NCBI GenBank assembly: GCA_963828705.1
Contig: CAWHGA010000055.1
Location: 24,027-88,026, forward strand
DNA from: CAWDJT01 sp963828705
GTDB lineage: Bacteria; Desulfobacterota; Syntrophobacteria; Syntrophobacterales; Syntrophobacteraceae
Direction: 5' to 3'
Length of the DNA: 64,000 nt
Shown one piece after another: positions 7,626-16,514 of the stretch. Under the pieces are notes generated by a model. That model saw only the letters and a list, made by a program, of their open reading frames with translations, searched no databases and had not been told where the DNA came from. Made by a program: the position numbers and the translations under genes. Position 1 is the stretch's first letter, and each line of letters opens with the position of its first letter.

Positions 7626-8425
7626 GATTCAAGAGCCTCTCCCAGCTCAAGCGACCCGAGCTCAGAGAAATCTCTTTAGCCACCTTGCCGCAGACCGTAA
7701 CCATGGCCCATTACGCCAGAGAGAAAGCTTTCAAGATCAATGAATTGGTTCGCACCGTTCACGAAGAGAGCCTGGAATGGTATGGTTTCACTCTGGGGAC
7801 GACAGGACAACCCGGACCTCATAACAGACATAGGCTTGCCGCGTAACGACCTGAACCTTCAAGACATACACCACCCTCAGTTCCGAAAGGATCGCTGCAT
7901 TTAAGGAATCGCTGCCGGATGACGTTATTATCAATGGATGGATTCACTCTCATGGGGCACTGATGTACGAGCATTTCTCGCACAATGGATGAGAAAAACC
8001 ACCTGGTTGTCCTGGATTTTGTCGCTGCCGGTTTGAGAAAACCGGTGGCAAAAAGGGAGATTGCCATAAAGGACCTGGTTTTCTTGCTGAAAGACCAGTT
8101 TGTTGAGGAGGATTTGGCAGCGGGTAGCGTTTGTCTGATTACCGATGCCCCCATTACCGCGGCCACGATCATGGAAACCATCTACGGCAGCTTCTGCTAC
8201 GCCATTGTGATTGGTGACCAAGGTTGGCACCAACAACAGATTCATTACAAGGAAAATGGAGTACTCTCAGGCCATACAGCTCTGAGCGATAAAGAGGCGG
8301 AAATCGTACTGGTCGATACCGGCAAGGTCTTGACCCGGCATGATATCAGTGCGCTAAGGGACGAGGTGGAGGAGAAGATTCAGCCAAACACCAATCCACC
8401 GGTGGAGACGATGGAAAGAATGTAG
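7622..8425 (+). CDS. JAB/JAMM-family isopeptidase-like protein (frame-broken)
   Basis: The gene joins the frame from 7622, a middle segment with shifts near 7800 and 7870, and the frame from 7985. The reconstructed centre reads ERIAAFKESLPDDVIINGW, then IHSHGALMYEHFS and MDEKNHLVVLDFV. This gives the HxH pair plus downstream S and D of the JAMM zinc motif, with an upstream glutamate in VHEESLEWYGF. The spacing between HSH and the serine looks one residue longer than in most JAMM proteins, but an indel is right there. The C-terminal part (YGSFCYAIVIGDQGWHQQQI) fits the closing strands of the fold. JAB proteins cleave isopeptide bonds or mature modifiers. It is coupled to the unfoldase by an ATGA overlap. 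Confidence 0.78.
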
Positions 8426-8436
8426 AGGAGCAAGGT

Positions 8437-9404
8437 ATGGAAGGGTCTCGGGACTTGCTGTCGAAACTCAAGAAGAAGTACCCCCTGTTGCACTTCTTCA
8501 CAGACCGGACTTTTGGCGTGGAAATCGAGTTCTATGGCCTGGATTACTACATCTTACCGCCAGACAACGGCATCATCAAACCCTACAACATCCATTCGAA
8601 AGCCAGAGACGGCAGAGACTTCGATCAATTGCTGCAGGATTACAGCCTAAGCCTTGGTACGGACAAGGATTCCTGGCATCTTGAGGAAGACTCTTCCATA
8701 GTTCACAGAGGCGGCGTGGAACTTATAAGCCCAATACTTCGCGGCTTTGAGGGATTAATAGAATCGTATCGCTTCTTTCAGTTGCTCGGCGAAATCCGTG
8801 GAGCGCAAATAGACGAATCATGTGGATTTCACGTTCATCACGGCGTGGATCCTGAACATTACAAGTGCACACATTTGAAGGAACTCGTAAGAGTTGTCTA
8901 TGCAATGGAGGACTATATTTATCTCCTGATTTCCGAAGGCCGGATCGACAAGAGATACCTGTCGCCCAATGGATCTGGATATCGAAGTCTTTCTTAAACT
9001 CGCCGATTGTGAGAATGGATGCAAAAAGAATGGCTGCCGGATCAAAGATCTTTGGTATTCTTCCGAGAATAGGTATGATCCAGATTGCATGAGAGCTGCC
9101 AGATATGACATGACGCGCTATCATGGGTTAAATCTTCATTCATATTGGTATCGATCCACTATTGAGTTCCGATATCACTCTGCAGTTCTCCAGAAGATGG
9201 ATGAGGCAATGCAGTGGATCATCTTCACACAGTTCTTGGTTGAACTTAGCGATGGGCATATACCAGTTAGTAGACTATCACTCAAAGGCAAACAAGTGGA
9301 TGCAAGCCATATACAAGATCTATCTGGCATTTGGCCATATGGATCGCATCAACGGTTGGCGACCGAAGAAGTCTATTGTATCAGAGAAGATTGAGGGATC
9401 ATAG
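8437..9404 (+). CDS. Amidoligase_2-type carboxylate-amine ligase (GS-like fold), frame-broken
   Basis: Motifs of the putative amidoligase family appear in order: TFGVEIEFYG near residue 25, WHLEEDSSI, GVELISPILRGFEGL, DESCGFHVHHGVD, and after a frame shift near 8985, DMTRYHGLNLHSYW with STIEFRYHSA. A second shift near 9260 brings in a natural-looking C-terminus (YKIYLAFGHMDRINGW) ending at 9404. The family has a glutamine-synthetase-like fold and is predicted to form amide bonds between a carboxylate and an amine using ATP, as the distantly related Pup ligase PafA does. It starts 12 bases after the JAB gene with an AGGAG site. In this operon it could attach a tag or modify its C-terminus. The substrate is unknown. 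Confidence 0.85.
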
Positions 9405-9460
9405 CGGGTTGAAGCTGCGGGGACTTTGACGCTCCGATTGCGACCCTGCCTGGAATCGAG

Positions 9461-9643
9461 TCAATGAACTTCCATATCCGTGTCATGACTCATACAATCC
9501 CAGACTCCCTTGGGATCGCAGTCCCGGCAATGGTAGTGCTCACCGTAAATCAATCTGTGCTCGTAAACAACGGCCTCCTCTAATCGCAGCCGAGCATCAC
9601 AATGTGCACATGTAACATATTGAATATTTTCTTTTTCCATCAT
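9461..9643 (-). CDS. Small CxxC zinc-ribbon-like protein
   Basis: A 60-residue frame converging on the tagging operon from the opposite strand. It contains two cysteine pairs, VTCAHCDARL and HCRDCDPKG, about 25 residues apart, plus histidines between them, and a further cysteine (WDC). This spacing suits a treble-clef or zinc-ribbon knuckle. Two ATG codons open the frame, but only a weak purine stretch precedes them, so expression is less certain than for its neighbour. No family is recognised. A link to the tagging operon is possible only by proximity. Confidence 0.5.
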   Translation of the reverse strand: MMEKENIQYVTCAHCDARLRLEEAVVYEHRLIYGEHYHCRDCDPKGVWDCMSHDTDMEVH

Positions 9644-9749
9644 CTGAACCGATATCGATTGATGTTGAATCTGCCTGCAGCCTCACGGGCGCGGCACTTC
9701 GCTCTGCCGTGAAAAGCTGCTGGGAGGGAGCCCACTTCAGCAATTCAGC

Positions 9750-9980
9750 TCATTCCTGGCGTTCTTTAGGTTTGTGCATGGGCAACCCATACAGCGTGTC
9801 GATGTAATACAGACAGTTTTCAGGACCCAATTCTTCCACTTCTCGCCGGAATTTCTTGCAGATCTCCAATCCTTTTTCACGTGCACCTGGAGGAAAACCT
9901 TCCTCATCGGACAAGTACCGCTTTTCTATTTGGTCGATTTTACTCATATACTCTTCATAACTGATTTCCTCAATGGCCAT
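9750..9980 (-). CDS. Hypothetical 76-residue protein
   Basis: A short acidic, helical protein (MAIEEISYEEYMSKIDQIEK at the start, then CKKFRREVEELG and NCLYYIDTLYG). The start is well supported by a GGTGAGGAG ribosome binding site seven bases upstream. There are no recognised motifs, signal peptide or membrane segment. It lies upstream of the zinc-ribbon-like gene on the same strand, 106 bases apart, and could share its transcript. Function unknown. Confidence 0.6.
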   Translation of the reverse strand: MAIEEISYEEYMSKIDQIEKRYLSDEEGFPPGAREKGLEICKKFRREVEELGPENCLYYIDTLYGLPMHKPKERQE

Positions 9981-10076
9981 TTATGCTCCTCACCTTTTCG
10001 AGCTACAGGTCTCAAAGCTTCGGGACGCCATTCGCGTGCTGATCGCCTACCTATATATCCACGATTGAAAGGAAAA

Positions 10077-10278
10077 TCATTCAGATTTATTCATTGTACT
10101 TTCAAATTCCTTAAGGGCTTCTCTAGCATTTGCGATTAAGTCATAGAAAGTCTCCGATTGATACGTATCATAACCACCACATCCCATGGCGGCCGATTTG
10201 TCAAAAACCTGCTCACTTATCAATGTAGGTTATCAAAGCTTTTGCAGCCTCGAAGAATCTCAAAAACTCATCGTTCAT
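10077..10278 (-). CDS. Possible small hypothetical protein, frame-broken
   Basis: From an ATG at 10276-10278 with GGAGTAC upstream, the frame reads MNDEFLRFFEAAKALITYID and then stops. A one-base shift near 10220 continues as SEQVFDKSAAMGCGGYDTYQ and ends MNKSE at 10077, giving about 64 residues. The composition of the joined product is protein-like and it precedes the 9750-9980 gene on the same strand. No family is recognised. It may be a real small gene hit by a sequencing indel. Confidence 0.35.
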
Positions 10279-10392
10279 TTGTGTGTACTCCTATTGGCAC
10301 TGCATATATTGCGGTTCGATGGTCGGTCAGAATCCATCAACAATCTTAGCATCGAGAACAGTGTTGTGTCCCGCAAATGGATCGACACTGTA

Positions 10393-10467
10393 CCGTTCAT
10401 GCTGAGGTATCGAAGCATGAGCGGTCAGAGGTGAATTGCCCTTCGATACCCCGTCAAGGGCGAACGG
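10393..10467 (+). repeat. REP-like palindromic repeats (two units)
   Basis: Unit one (ccgttcatgctgaggtatcg, then aagcatgagcgg) and unit two (gcccttcgataccccgtcaa, then gggcgaacgg) are each near-palindromes of the widespread intergenic type that pairs TTCG-start and CGAA-end arms. A related unit lies at 55105-55135. No gene is seen between 10279 and 10539. Confidence 0.6.
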
Positions 10468-10539
10468 TTTTGTGACTTTACGAACTTAAGGGACGCAACA
10501 CTAGATGGTTCCGTTCAGCAAGCGGAGTAAACGGCAGCT

Positions 10540-11806
10540 TTACGAATTCTGCCCGGTACCGCCCTGTTCTGTTTGTTGCTTTTGTTTGTCGATTTCATCC
10601 TTGAACCTTTGGAGAAACTCAATCTTGAAAGGCTCAATTGCCATGGCCTCGTCATGTCTGCCCAGGAAATACAAGGCCATGCCCTTGAATACTTGGGCTT
10701 CCTCGATGTCCGGGTTCAGCGCCAAAGCCTTATCAAAGTATGGCAGGCATTCATCGTATTTGGTCAAACCCAGCAAGGCATGACCCTTGGCTGTAAGAGT
10801 GTAGAAATTGTCAGGTTGCTGGGCCAGAATCAGGTCAAAAATCACAATGGCTTCGTCACACCGGCCCATATCGTTCAGCACCAGCGCCTTCCACTGCATG
10901 GCCTGCAAATTCTCGGGTCTAAGGGCCAGTTCCTTATCACAGCAATATACAACCTCTTCCAGGAGCCCTTTTTCAGCCAGCAGCTTGGCCCCTTGCATCC
11001 AGGTTATTTTGTCTTCAGGCGACACCTCAATGATCTTCATCATCACGCCTTCGTAGGTTTCTTCGACGGTGCGCTTGCCGGTGACGGCCACGGGCACGCC
11101 ATGGCCGGGAAGCACGTGAGCGATGTCCTTTTTCATCAACTGCTTGAGCCCGTACAAGTAGTGGTCCAACCTTCCGCCGGCAGTTTTGTCGGCATCCGCG
11201 ATGGAATCGGGCAGTACGATGTCGCCGGAAATGAGCGTCTTGGTCGGTTCATGATACAGGCATATACCGTCGATGGTGTGGCCGGGCGTGTGGATCACTT
11301 CCCATTGAAAGCCGCTCAGCTCAAGGGTTTCCCCGCCCGTTACCTCGGTTGGGGGGAATCCGGCCTCGGTGATCATCTTCTTTGAACTCCCGTGGACCTC
11401 CGGCATGCATGATGATCTCGACTGTCTTGTTTTCCATGACAGGGGGGAATCTCAACATTTCGAATACGCCCATGCAGTGGTCGCGGTGTCCGTGGGTGAG
11501 CACGACCTTCTTGATATCCAAAGGATTATACCCCAGCTTTTCGAGCTCAGCAAAAATGGTGTAATCATTTCCTGGATCCACCAGGGTCAGGTAATCACCG
11601 GCAAGCACATAGACATTGCTGGAATGATGATATCCGATAAGAAACCTGCTGTTTTCAAAGACCGGATGGGATACCTTCAAAATCTCGCCAATCGACAGCC
11701 AGCCCGGGTGATCCGGTTCTTCCTCGGGCAGTTCTTCGTCCTCTATCAGTGGCTTCAGTTCTTGGTTCAATTCCTGCTTGTCCTCATCTTTGGCTTTCTT
11801 GGTCAT
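10540..11806 (-). CDS. Metallo-beta-lactamase-fold hydrolase with C-terminal TPR repeats
   Basis: One gene with a frame break near 11360-11390. After a charged N-terminal ~40 residues, the MBL domain shows VVLTHGHRDHCMGVF (the HxHxDH metal site), HTPGHTIDGICLY, the ISGDIVLPDS aspartate and VLPGHGVPV. A C-terminal region of ~130 residues contains three tetratricopeptide-like units (for example NLQAMQWKALVLNDMGRCDE and PYFDKALALNPDIEEA). MBL-fold enzymes hydrolyse thioesters, esters or lactams, and the TPR part should bind a protein partner. No signal peptide is seen, so it is probably cytoplasmic. It follows the CoA-transferase operon on the same strand, but terminator-like hairpins separate them, suggesting independent transcription. 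Confidence 0.85.
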
Positions 11807-12023
11807 CTCAATTCCTCAATGAACGATTGAAGTTTATGTTTCGTAACTTGGCAATTGGTATGGGATTAGTAGTATACAAAGGCAAAAAGTACAAGGCTAT
11901 AAGGGACCGAATGCCCCCTTCGTTCTGAAAGAGGGATTTCATCCCGTAACGTGGCATCAGTTTGGGATTACTCGTACACCAGGCAAAATGACAAGGCTCA
12001 TCTACGGACAAGTCCAAAATCAT
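11807..12023. other. Intergenic stretch without a supported gene
   Basis: A 71-codon minus-strand frame exists here but has no ribosome binding site and no protein-like pattern. The stretch leads into the two hairpins at 12024-12103. I see nothing else. Confidence 0.5.
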
Positions 12024-12062
12024 AAAAAATCCCCCTCTCCGGGCAAACCAAAAAGGGGGATT
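12024..12062 (-). terminator. Rho-independent-type terminator of the CoA-transferase operon
   Basis: On the minus strand AATCCCCCT and AGGGGGATT form a nine-base stem followed directly by TTTT. It lies downstream of the last gene (stop at 12138). Confidence 0.75.
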
Positions 12063-12077
12063 GTGGGTTCGATTCTG

Positions 12078-12103
12078 CCTCTCCCCTGGTCACAGGGGAG
12101 AGG
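12078..12103 (-). terminator. Perfect 11-bp hairpin, second termination element
   Basis: The arms cctctcccctg and caggggagagg flank a four-base loop. It lies between the operon end and the T-tailed hairpin, so the two probably act together. It lacks a T-run of its own. Confidence 0.55.
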
Positions 12104-12137
12104 GTGTTGATTGTTGATGCTAATGGGTTGGTGATGG

Positions 12138-12560
12138 CTATCCCACGTAGTCCAGTGCAAAGGCCAGTTTCATCTTGTTATCCGGCCACCACTTCTTGCT
12201 GATCTTTTCTTCGCCGGGATACACGTCTTTGTGGTCGATTTGGTCAATCAGCAGCTCGACGAAATGAAATTCAGTGAGCTTGTACTTGGTGATGACCTCG
12301 GACGGCAGCAGGACCACCAGACCGGTTTCCTTGGAACATTCCCATTCAAAGGGTTCATTGGGGGCAGCTACCTCTTCCCCGGTCTTACCCGAGAAAATCT
12401 TGAGCAGCTTGCCGTGAACCTTCATCCTCGGCTGCATCTTAAATTCATCGTACAGCTCGTCGGATATGTGCCACCAACAGGCTCTCGCGTTAGCAGCCGC
12501 ATACGCTTTTACGAGCATGGGGTCAAAGCCGCATACAATCACACGGCATTTCTCAGGCAT
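12138..12560 (-). CDS. Unknown 140-residue protein of the CoA-transferase operon
   Basis: Starts at the ATG at 12560 behind an AAGGAGGTATG ribosome binding site; an upstream in-frame start at 12599 was rejected because it overlaps the previous gene and has no site. The protein opens MPEKCRVIVCGFDPMLVKAY and continues with a mixed alpha/beta pattern and a tryptophan-rich end (KKWWPDNKMKLAF). No metal cluster motif is obvious apart from scattered cysteines. It is the last gene of the operon, 13 bases after the preceding stop. I do not recognise it. By context it should be an accessory subunit or binding protein for the CoA-transferases. Confidence 0.65.
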   Translation of the reverse strand: MPEKCRVIVCGFDPMLVKAYAAANARACWWHISDELYDEFKMQPRMKVHGKLLKIFSGKTGEEVAAPNEPFEWECSKETGLVVLLPSEVITKYKLTEFHFVELLIDQIDHKDVYPGEEKISKKWWPDNKMKLAFALDYVG

Positions 12561-12573
12561 ATCATACCTCCTT

Positions 12574-12852
12574 CTAGCTTTGGTTGGTCGCCACTTCACT
12601 CAACTGGGTGCGAAGATCTTCAACCTGGCCGTAGCAATAGATCATGAACTCTTTGGCCTCGGATTCACTCAGGTGGTTGGTCTCGAACAACCTCCTGACG
12701 TAGGGATACAGGTTCATCTGGATCTCTTCGGTGAATTCCAGAAGCACGTGATCGTTATCCCCGTCGGGGGATGCCCAACTGAGAAAACCTGTTTTCCAGT
12801 TGTTCAGCATCCCCTTGAGGGTATCGAGTTCCTTGATGACATTTTCTTCCAT
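12574..12852 (-). CDS. Unknown 92-residue helical protein of the CoA-transferase operon
   Basis: The ATG at 12852 follows the previous gene's stop codon by one base, so translation is probably coupled; an earlier in-frame start would overlap that gene. The sequence is acidic and helical (MEENVIKELDTLKGMLNNWK, later HVLLEFTEEIQMNLYPYVRR). No cysteine cluster or known motif is seen. It lies among the small proteins downstream of two CoA-transferases. Function unknown. Confidence 0.6.
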   Translation of the reverse strand: MEENVIKELDTLKGMLNNWKTGFLSWASPDGDNDHVLLEFTEEIQMNLYPYVRRLFETNHLSESEAKEFMIYCYGQVEDLRTQLSEVATNQS

Positions 12853-12853
12853 G

Positions 12854-13093
12854 CTAGGCTTTCTTCTTCGCTTCAAAGGCGTAGCACTTCTTCACCACGT
12901 TGAAATCGGCTACGCACCAGTAATGAGGCCAGTGGATCTTCTTGCACCAGCCGATGATGTCCGCGGGCGGGAACTTGGAGCCCTTGAGAACCGGCTTCAA
13001 GGACCTGCACTGCCAGCAGATATGGTCACTCTGTTTTTCCGGGATCAGAACAGTGTCCAGGAATTCTTCAGGGCTTAAGTGCGAATACGGCAT
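12854..13093 (-). CDS. Small five-cysteine protein, possible iron-sulfur or zinc subunit
   Basis: 79 residues from the ATG at 13093, which has an AAAGGAG site. The cysteines are arranged HICWQCRSLKP, then IGWCKKIHWPHYWCVADF and VKKCYAF, that is CxxC followed by three single cysteines. This resembles the layout of small HiPIP-like subunits such as those of fumarate-adding glycyl-radical enzymes, but no glycyl-radical gene is present here. A zinc-binding function is equally possible. It sits in the middle of the CoA-transferase operon, which suggests a dedicated partner. The family is not recognised. Confidence 0.6.
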   Translation of the reverse strand: MPYSHLSPEEFLDTVLIPEKQSDHICWQCRSLKPVLKGSKFPPADIIGWCKKIHWPHYWCVADFNVVKKCYAFEAKKKA

Positions 13094-13112
13094 GCAACAC
13101 TCCTTTCTCCAA

Positions 13113-13598
13113 TTACCAGTCCTTGACTTCGCCTGCGGCAAGCTTCTTCTGATACTCCTCCCAGACCTCGGGCGTCAGTTTCTGAATATCCCAGTTGAAA
13201 CCGAAGCTCCCGGCCAAACCGGCGGACGGTGGTTGCGGACGCCATCCGCGCACCGGTCGACCGCGGATGCTGAACTTGACCATGTCGGCGACACCCAGCA
13301 GTTTGGATCTGGGCATGCACTCGTAAGGTCTGGTCCGGCCCTCGACGCCGGGTCGGTAGTTGGAGTAGCCGTCATAGGGCTTGTCCGCATACAGGGGCAT
13401 GATGTCCGGCTTCTCACCGGGTTTTTCCACCGGCCCCCGGTACATAAAGCCCTGAATCATGTGGATGTAGTAAACCGTGCCGCACTCGGCACAGTTGATC
13501 TTCCCTTCCCAGTTCCAGAAACAGTAGGGGTCCAGGTAGTTGATGGTGTCACATGGCTTCCCGGCCACTTCTTTTTTGCACCAGATGATATCACACAC
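13113..13598 (-). CDS. Unknown cysteine-containing 161-residue protein
   Basis: Begins with GTG at 13598, preceded by AAAAAGGAGGTGG. Its first 45 residues hold six cysteines (MCDIIWCKKEVAGKPC, then YCFWNWEG and NCAECGTVYYI), ending in a CxxC pair, so a metal-binding N-terminal domain is likely. The remainder is proline- and aromatic-rich and ends TPEVWEEYQKKLAAGEVKDW. It follows the second CoA-transferase by 15 bases. I do not know the family. Context suggests an accessory subunit of the same enzyme system. Confidence 0.65.
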   Translation of the reverse strand: MCDIIWCKKEVAGKPCDTINYLDPYCFWNWEGKINCAECGTVYYIHMIQGFMYRGPVEKPGEKPDIMPLYADKPYDGYSNYRPGVEGRTRPYECMPRSKLLGVADMVKFSIRGRPVRGWRPQPPSAGLAGSFGFNWDIQKLTPEVWEEYQKKLAAGEVKDW

Positions 13599-13613
13599 TG
13601 TACCACCTCCTTT

Positions 13614-15031
13614 TTAGATCCAGGCCTTGTCATACCACTCTTTGATCTTGGTCAGCGGAACGCCGAGCATATCACGGTAGATCTTCTTGTTGTCGGCACC
13701 CACCGGACGCCAGTGCCAGTTGGTCCTTCGCGGGGTTTTTTCCATGTGTCCGCAGCTGTAACCGGAATGCAGCACCATATCGCCGAACAGCGGATCGTCG
13801 ATCCAGCGGACCGTGCCTCTCTCGCGGTAGTGCGGGCTCTCGTAGACCTCGCGGTCGTTTCGAACCGGTTCGGCCAGAAGACCGGCATCCTGCAGGATCT
13901 TGGCGACCTGGGAGCGGGACTTGTCCGCGGCCCATTTTTCCAGAGCGGTGTAAATCTCCACCTGGGCTTCGCCTTCGACCCGGTCCTTGTGAGCCTTGTA
14001 CTTGTCGTAAAGGTTGTTCATGCCGGTGATGGCGCACAGCTCCTTGAAGTCGGCATCCTGGAAGGCGCTGACCATGACATAGCGGGCACAGAACTTGTCC
14101 TGCGGGTTGTCGGCATCCGGGAAATCGGATTTGCCGCACAGGATGATGCCGTGCGCTGCCAGTTGGGTGTCCCAGTTGCCCCAGCGCTGACGGACGATAC
14201 CGAACTTGCCGTACATGGTGGTGGTATGTCCGAGCATGCGGGTCGGGACCTGCACCTGGGAGAACTCGATCATGGTGCCCAGCCCGGTCTTGCGGCGATG
14301 GTGGATGGCCGCCAGGATGGAGGCAGGTGATCATGTTGCCGGATTGCCAGTCAATGACCCAGTTGGTGCACTTGGTGGCGTGTCCGCCCATGTACTCGTG
14401 CATACCGGTAATGGAGGCGAGCCCGGCGTGGGCCTGGCCCAGGATGTCGTAGGAGCCGCCGAAGATTTTCGGCCCGTAGCCGAAACCGCCGCCCCAGACA
14501 TAGATGAACCGGGGGTTGATTTCACTCAGGTAGCGGTAGCTCATCTTCCACTTGTCGAGCGTCCCCGGCCGGTACAGCTCGGTCAGCCCGTCGGATTTCT
14601 TGACCAACCCGTAAAACTGCTCCACCATCTCCGGGATGTGGTAATCCATGGTCATAAAGTACTTGTTGGGGTTGGCGTTGGTGAAGCCCAGGCCGGTGCC
14701 GGTCATGGGACGGGTGTCGTGGAGCGGATACAGGTAGGCACTCGTTGAACGGGGAGGTGTGCCGCATGGCGTCACCCATCCGCGACATCTCGATCTTGAT
14801 GCATTCAGCCCCCAGTTCAGCCAGGTTGGCCACCGAGTGCGGCGTGAAGATATACATGGTGCAGCTCAGCCAGCGGATCCCTTTGAGCGCCGTGGGCTTG
14901 GTGTGTTCGTTGCCCACATCGAAGGCTTTCTTGCAGTACTCCTCGTAGGGCATCTTCCACTCTTCCATCTCACCTTTGCTCTTGGGGCCTGGCAGGTCTT
15001 CTATGCGTGTTTCTCTTGGGTCTTTTGCCAT
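13614..15031 (-). CDS. Family III CoA-transferase (CaiB/BaiF type), second of a pair, frame-broken
   Basis: Three frames join with shifts near 14750 and 14310. The start ATG at 15029-15031 overlaps the preceding gene's stop (TAATG). The reconstruction shows the family entry segment ALKGIRWLSCTMYIF, LAELGAECIKIEMS, the aspartate-bearing TNWVIDWQSGNM, followed by ASILAAIHHRRKTGLGTMIE. Family III enzymes move CoA between carboxylic acids through an aspartyl-CoA intermediate. Two non-identical subunits encoded together recall the heteromeric succinyl-CoA:benzylsuccinate transferase BbsEF, but residues here are not sufficient to name the substrate. About 470 residues, longer than the usual ~400, with the extra length at the N-terminus. 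Confidence 0.85.
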
Positions 15032-16514
15032 TAGATCACCCCCTTCTGCTTCATCGCATTCACCGTGGTCTGAGTCATTCCAGTCCATTTCAGGTAGATT
15101 TCGTAGTTGTCAAACCCCACATCTCGGCCCATCCACTTGGTTCGGAACGGCGCACGGACCTGATAGGACCCGGGCTCGAAGCAATCAGCAGCGGGCCGTA
15201 GTCGGTCTCATGCACGTAGATCCACGGACGGTACTTGAAGTGGGGGAACTCGCAGACCTCGTCGATGTACAGAAGCGGTCCGGCCGCCAGCTGGTACTCG
15301 AGCAGTTTGGCTTCGGCCTCGACTCGGTTGGTGTCCCGCAGCCAGCGAGTGGTCAGGGAGTAGGTCTTGATCAGGGCGTGCAGAGCGTTTCTGGCGCCCA
15401 TCTCCTTGAGGAACGGGTCTTCGTGAATCAGCCGGCCGAACTGGGTATATTCGCGCTCCAGGCAGAAGCCGATGTTGTACCAGAGCTTATCGGTTTGGCC
15501 GCCGATCATCATGTAGCCGTCTTTACAGGGGTTCCAGGCGTACTGGTTGAGGTTGGGGTCCCAGCCGCCGGATCGGCCCTTGATGCTGGCATTGAAACCG
15601 TACCAGGTGATATCGAAGTCGATGATATCCATCAAGGCTTCGGCGCCGGTAACCTCGACCATCTGGCCGGTGCCGCCGAGCTCGTCTCTCCAGTAAAGGG
15701 CCGCCAGGGCGTTGAGGAATCCCTGGGTACCGGCGACGTAGTCGGCAATCCAGAAACCCGAGCGGGTCGGGTCGCCACCCTTGCCGCGGGGGAGCAGGTC
15801 CTGGGCCAGACCGGTGTTGTGGATCCAGGAGTTGGCAGCACTGGCAAAGGGCTCCAGCATCCACTGACCGAACTTGGATTGCTTGTCCTTCCAGGGGCCC
15901 CACTGGCCGAGCATGCCGATCCAGACATAGACCATTCTGGGGTTGGCTTCCTTGAGCTGCCGGTAGCCGATGCCCAGCCCATCCATGTAGCCGGGAGGCA
16001 TGCCGTCGATCAAGACGTCGACGTTCTGGGCCATTTTCTTGAAAATTTCCCGGCCGTCCTCGGTCTCGACATCCAGGGTCACGCAGTGGGTATTGACGGT
16101 CTCGTTGACAAACTCCATGCCGCATTTTTCGCCGCTCTCCGTGTTCTGCAGCATGTACTCTTCGCGACCGAACGGGGTCAGCTTCCGCAAGGGATCGCCG
16201 CCAGGCGGTTCGATGGAAACGACCTCGGCCCCGGCTTCGCCGAAGGAAGAGGCGCAGAACTTGTGGCCCAGCCGCCACAGGCCGATATCCAGCACCCTGA
16301 GTCCTTCCAGCGCCTCGTCTTTCCCGTATCTTTTTTCGAACTTGAAGTTGTCCTCAGCCCAATCACAGAACTCCAGCGCCTTCCTTCGTTCGTAAATCGG
16401 TTTTACCTGCTCGTAGGAAGGCGGCGGGGTGACCGGGAAGGGCCTGACATCCAGATCCATCAGACCTATGGTGTCAGCCCGGCTGTTGATTTCGATATCT
16501 CGCTTTTCTGGCAT
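15031..16514 (-). CDS. Family III CoA-transferase (CaiB/BaiF type), first of a pair
   Basis: Starts at 16514 behind GGAGGTAAGAT. Around residues 70-100 lie LEGLRVLDIGLWRLGHKF and GAEVVSIEPPGGDPLRKL. The catalytic aspartate region reads SGFWIADYVAGTQGFLNAL, followed by GGTGQMVEVTGAEALM. One frame shift near 15175 is needed to recover the true end (WMGRDVGFDNYEIYLKW), giving the stop at 15031. An N-terminal extension of ~65 residues precedes the usual fold. It is the first gene of a six-gene operon with its partner transferase and four small proteins. The CoA acceptor is unknown; a role in activating an organic acid by CoA transfer is inferred. Confidence 0.88.

Noticed and set aside
10540..11806. 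Beta-lactam resistance enzyme
   Set aside because: The MBL fold is common to many hydrolases; no signal peptide is present and a TPR domain is attached.
11808..12023. 71-codon minus-strand open frame
   Set aside because: No ribosome binding site, and its upstream end abuts the terminator hairpin.
12942..14330. 462-codon plus-strand open frame
   Set aside because: It is the exact antisense of three genes of the CoA-transferase operon; valine/glycine/aspartate-rich composition is typical of a shadow of a high-GC gene.
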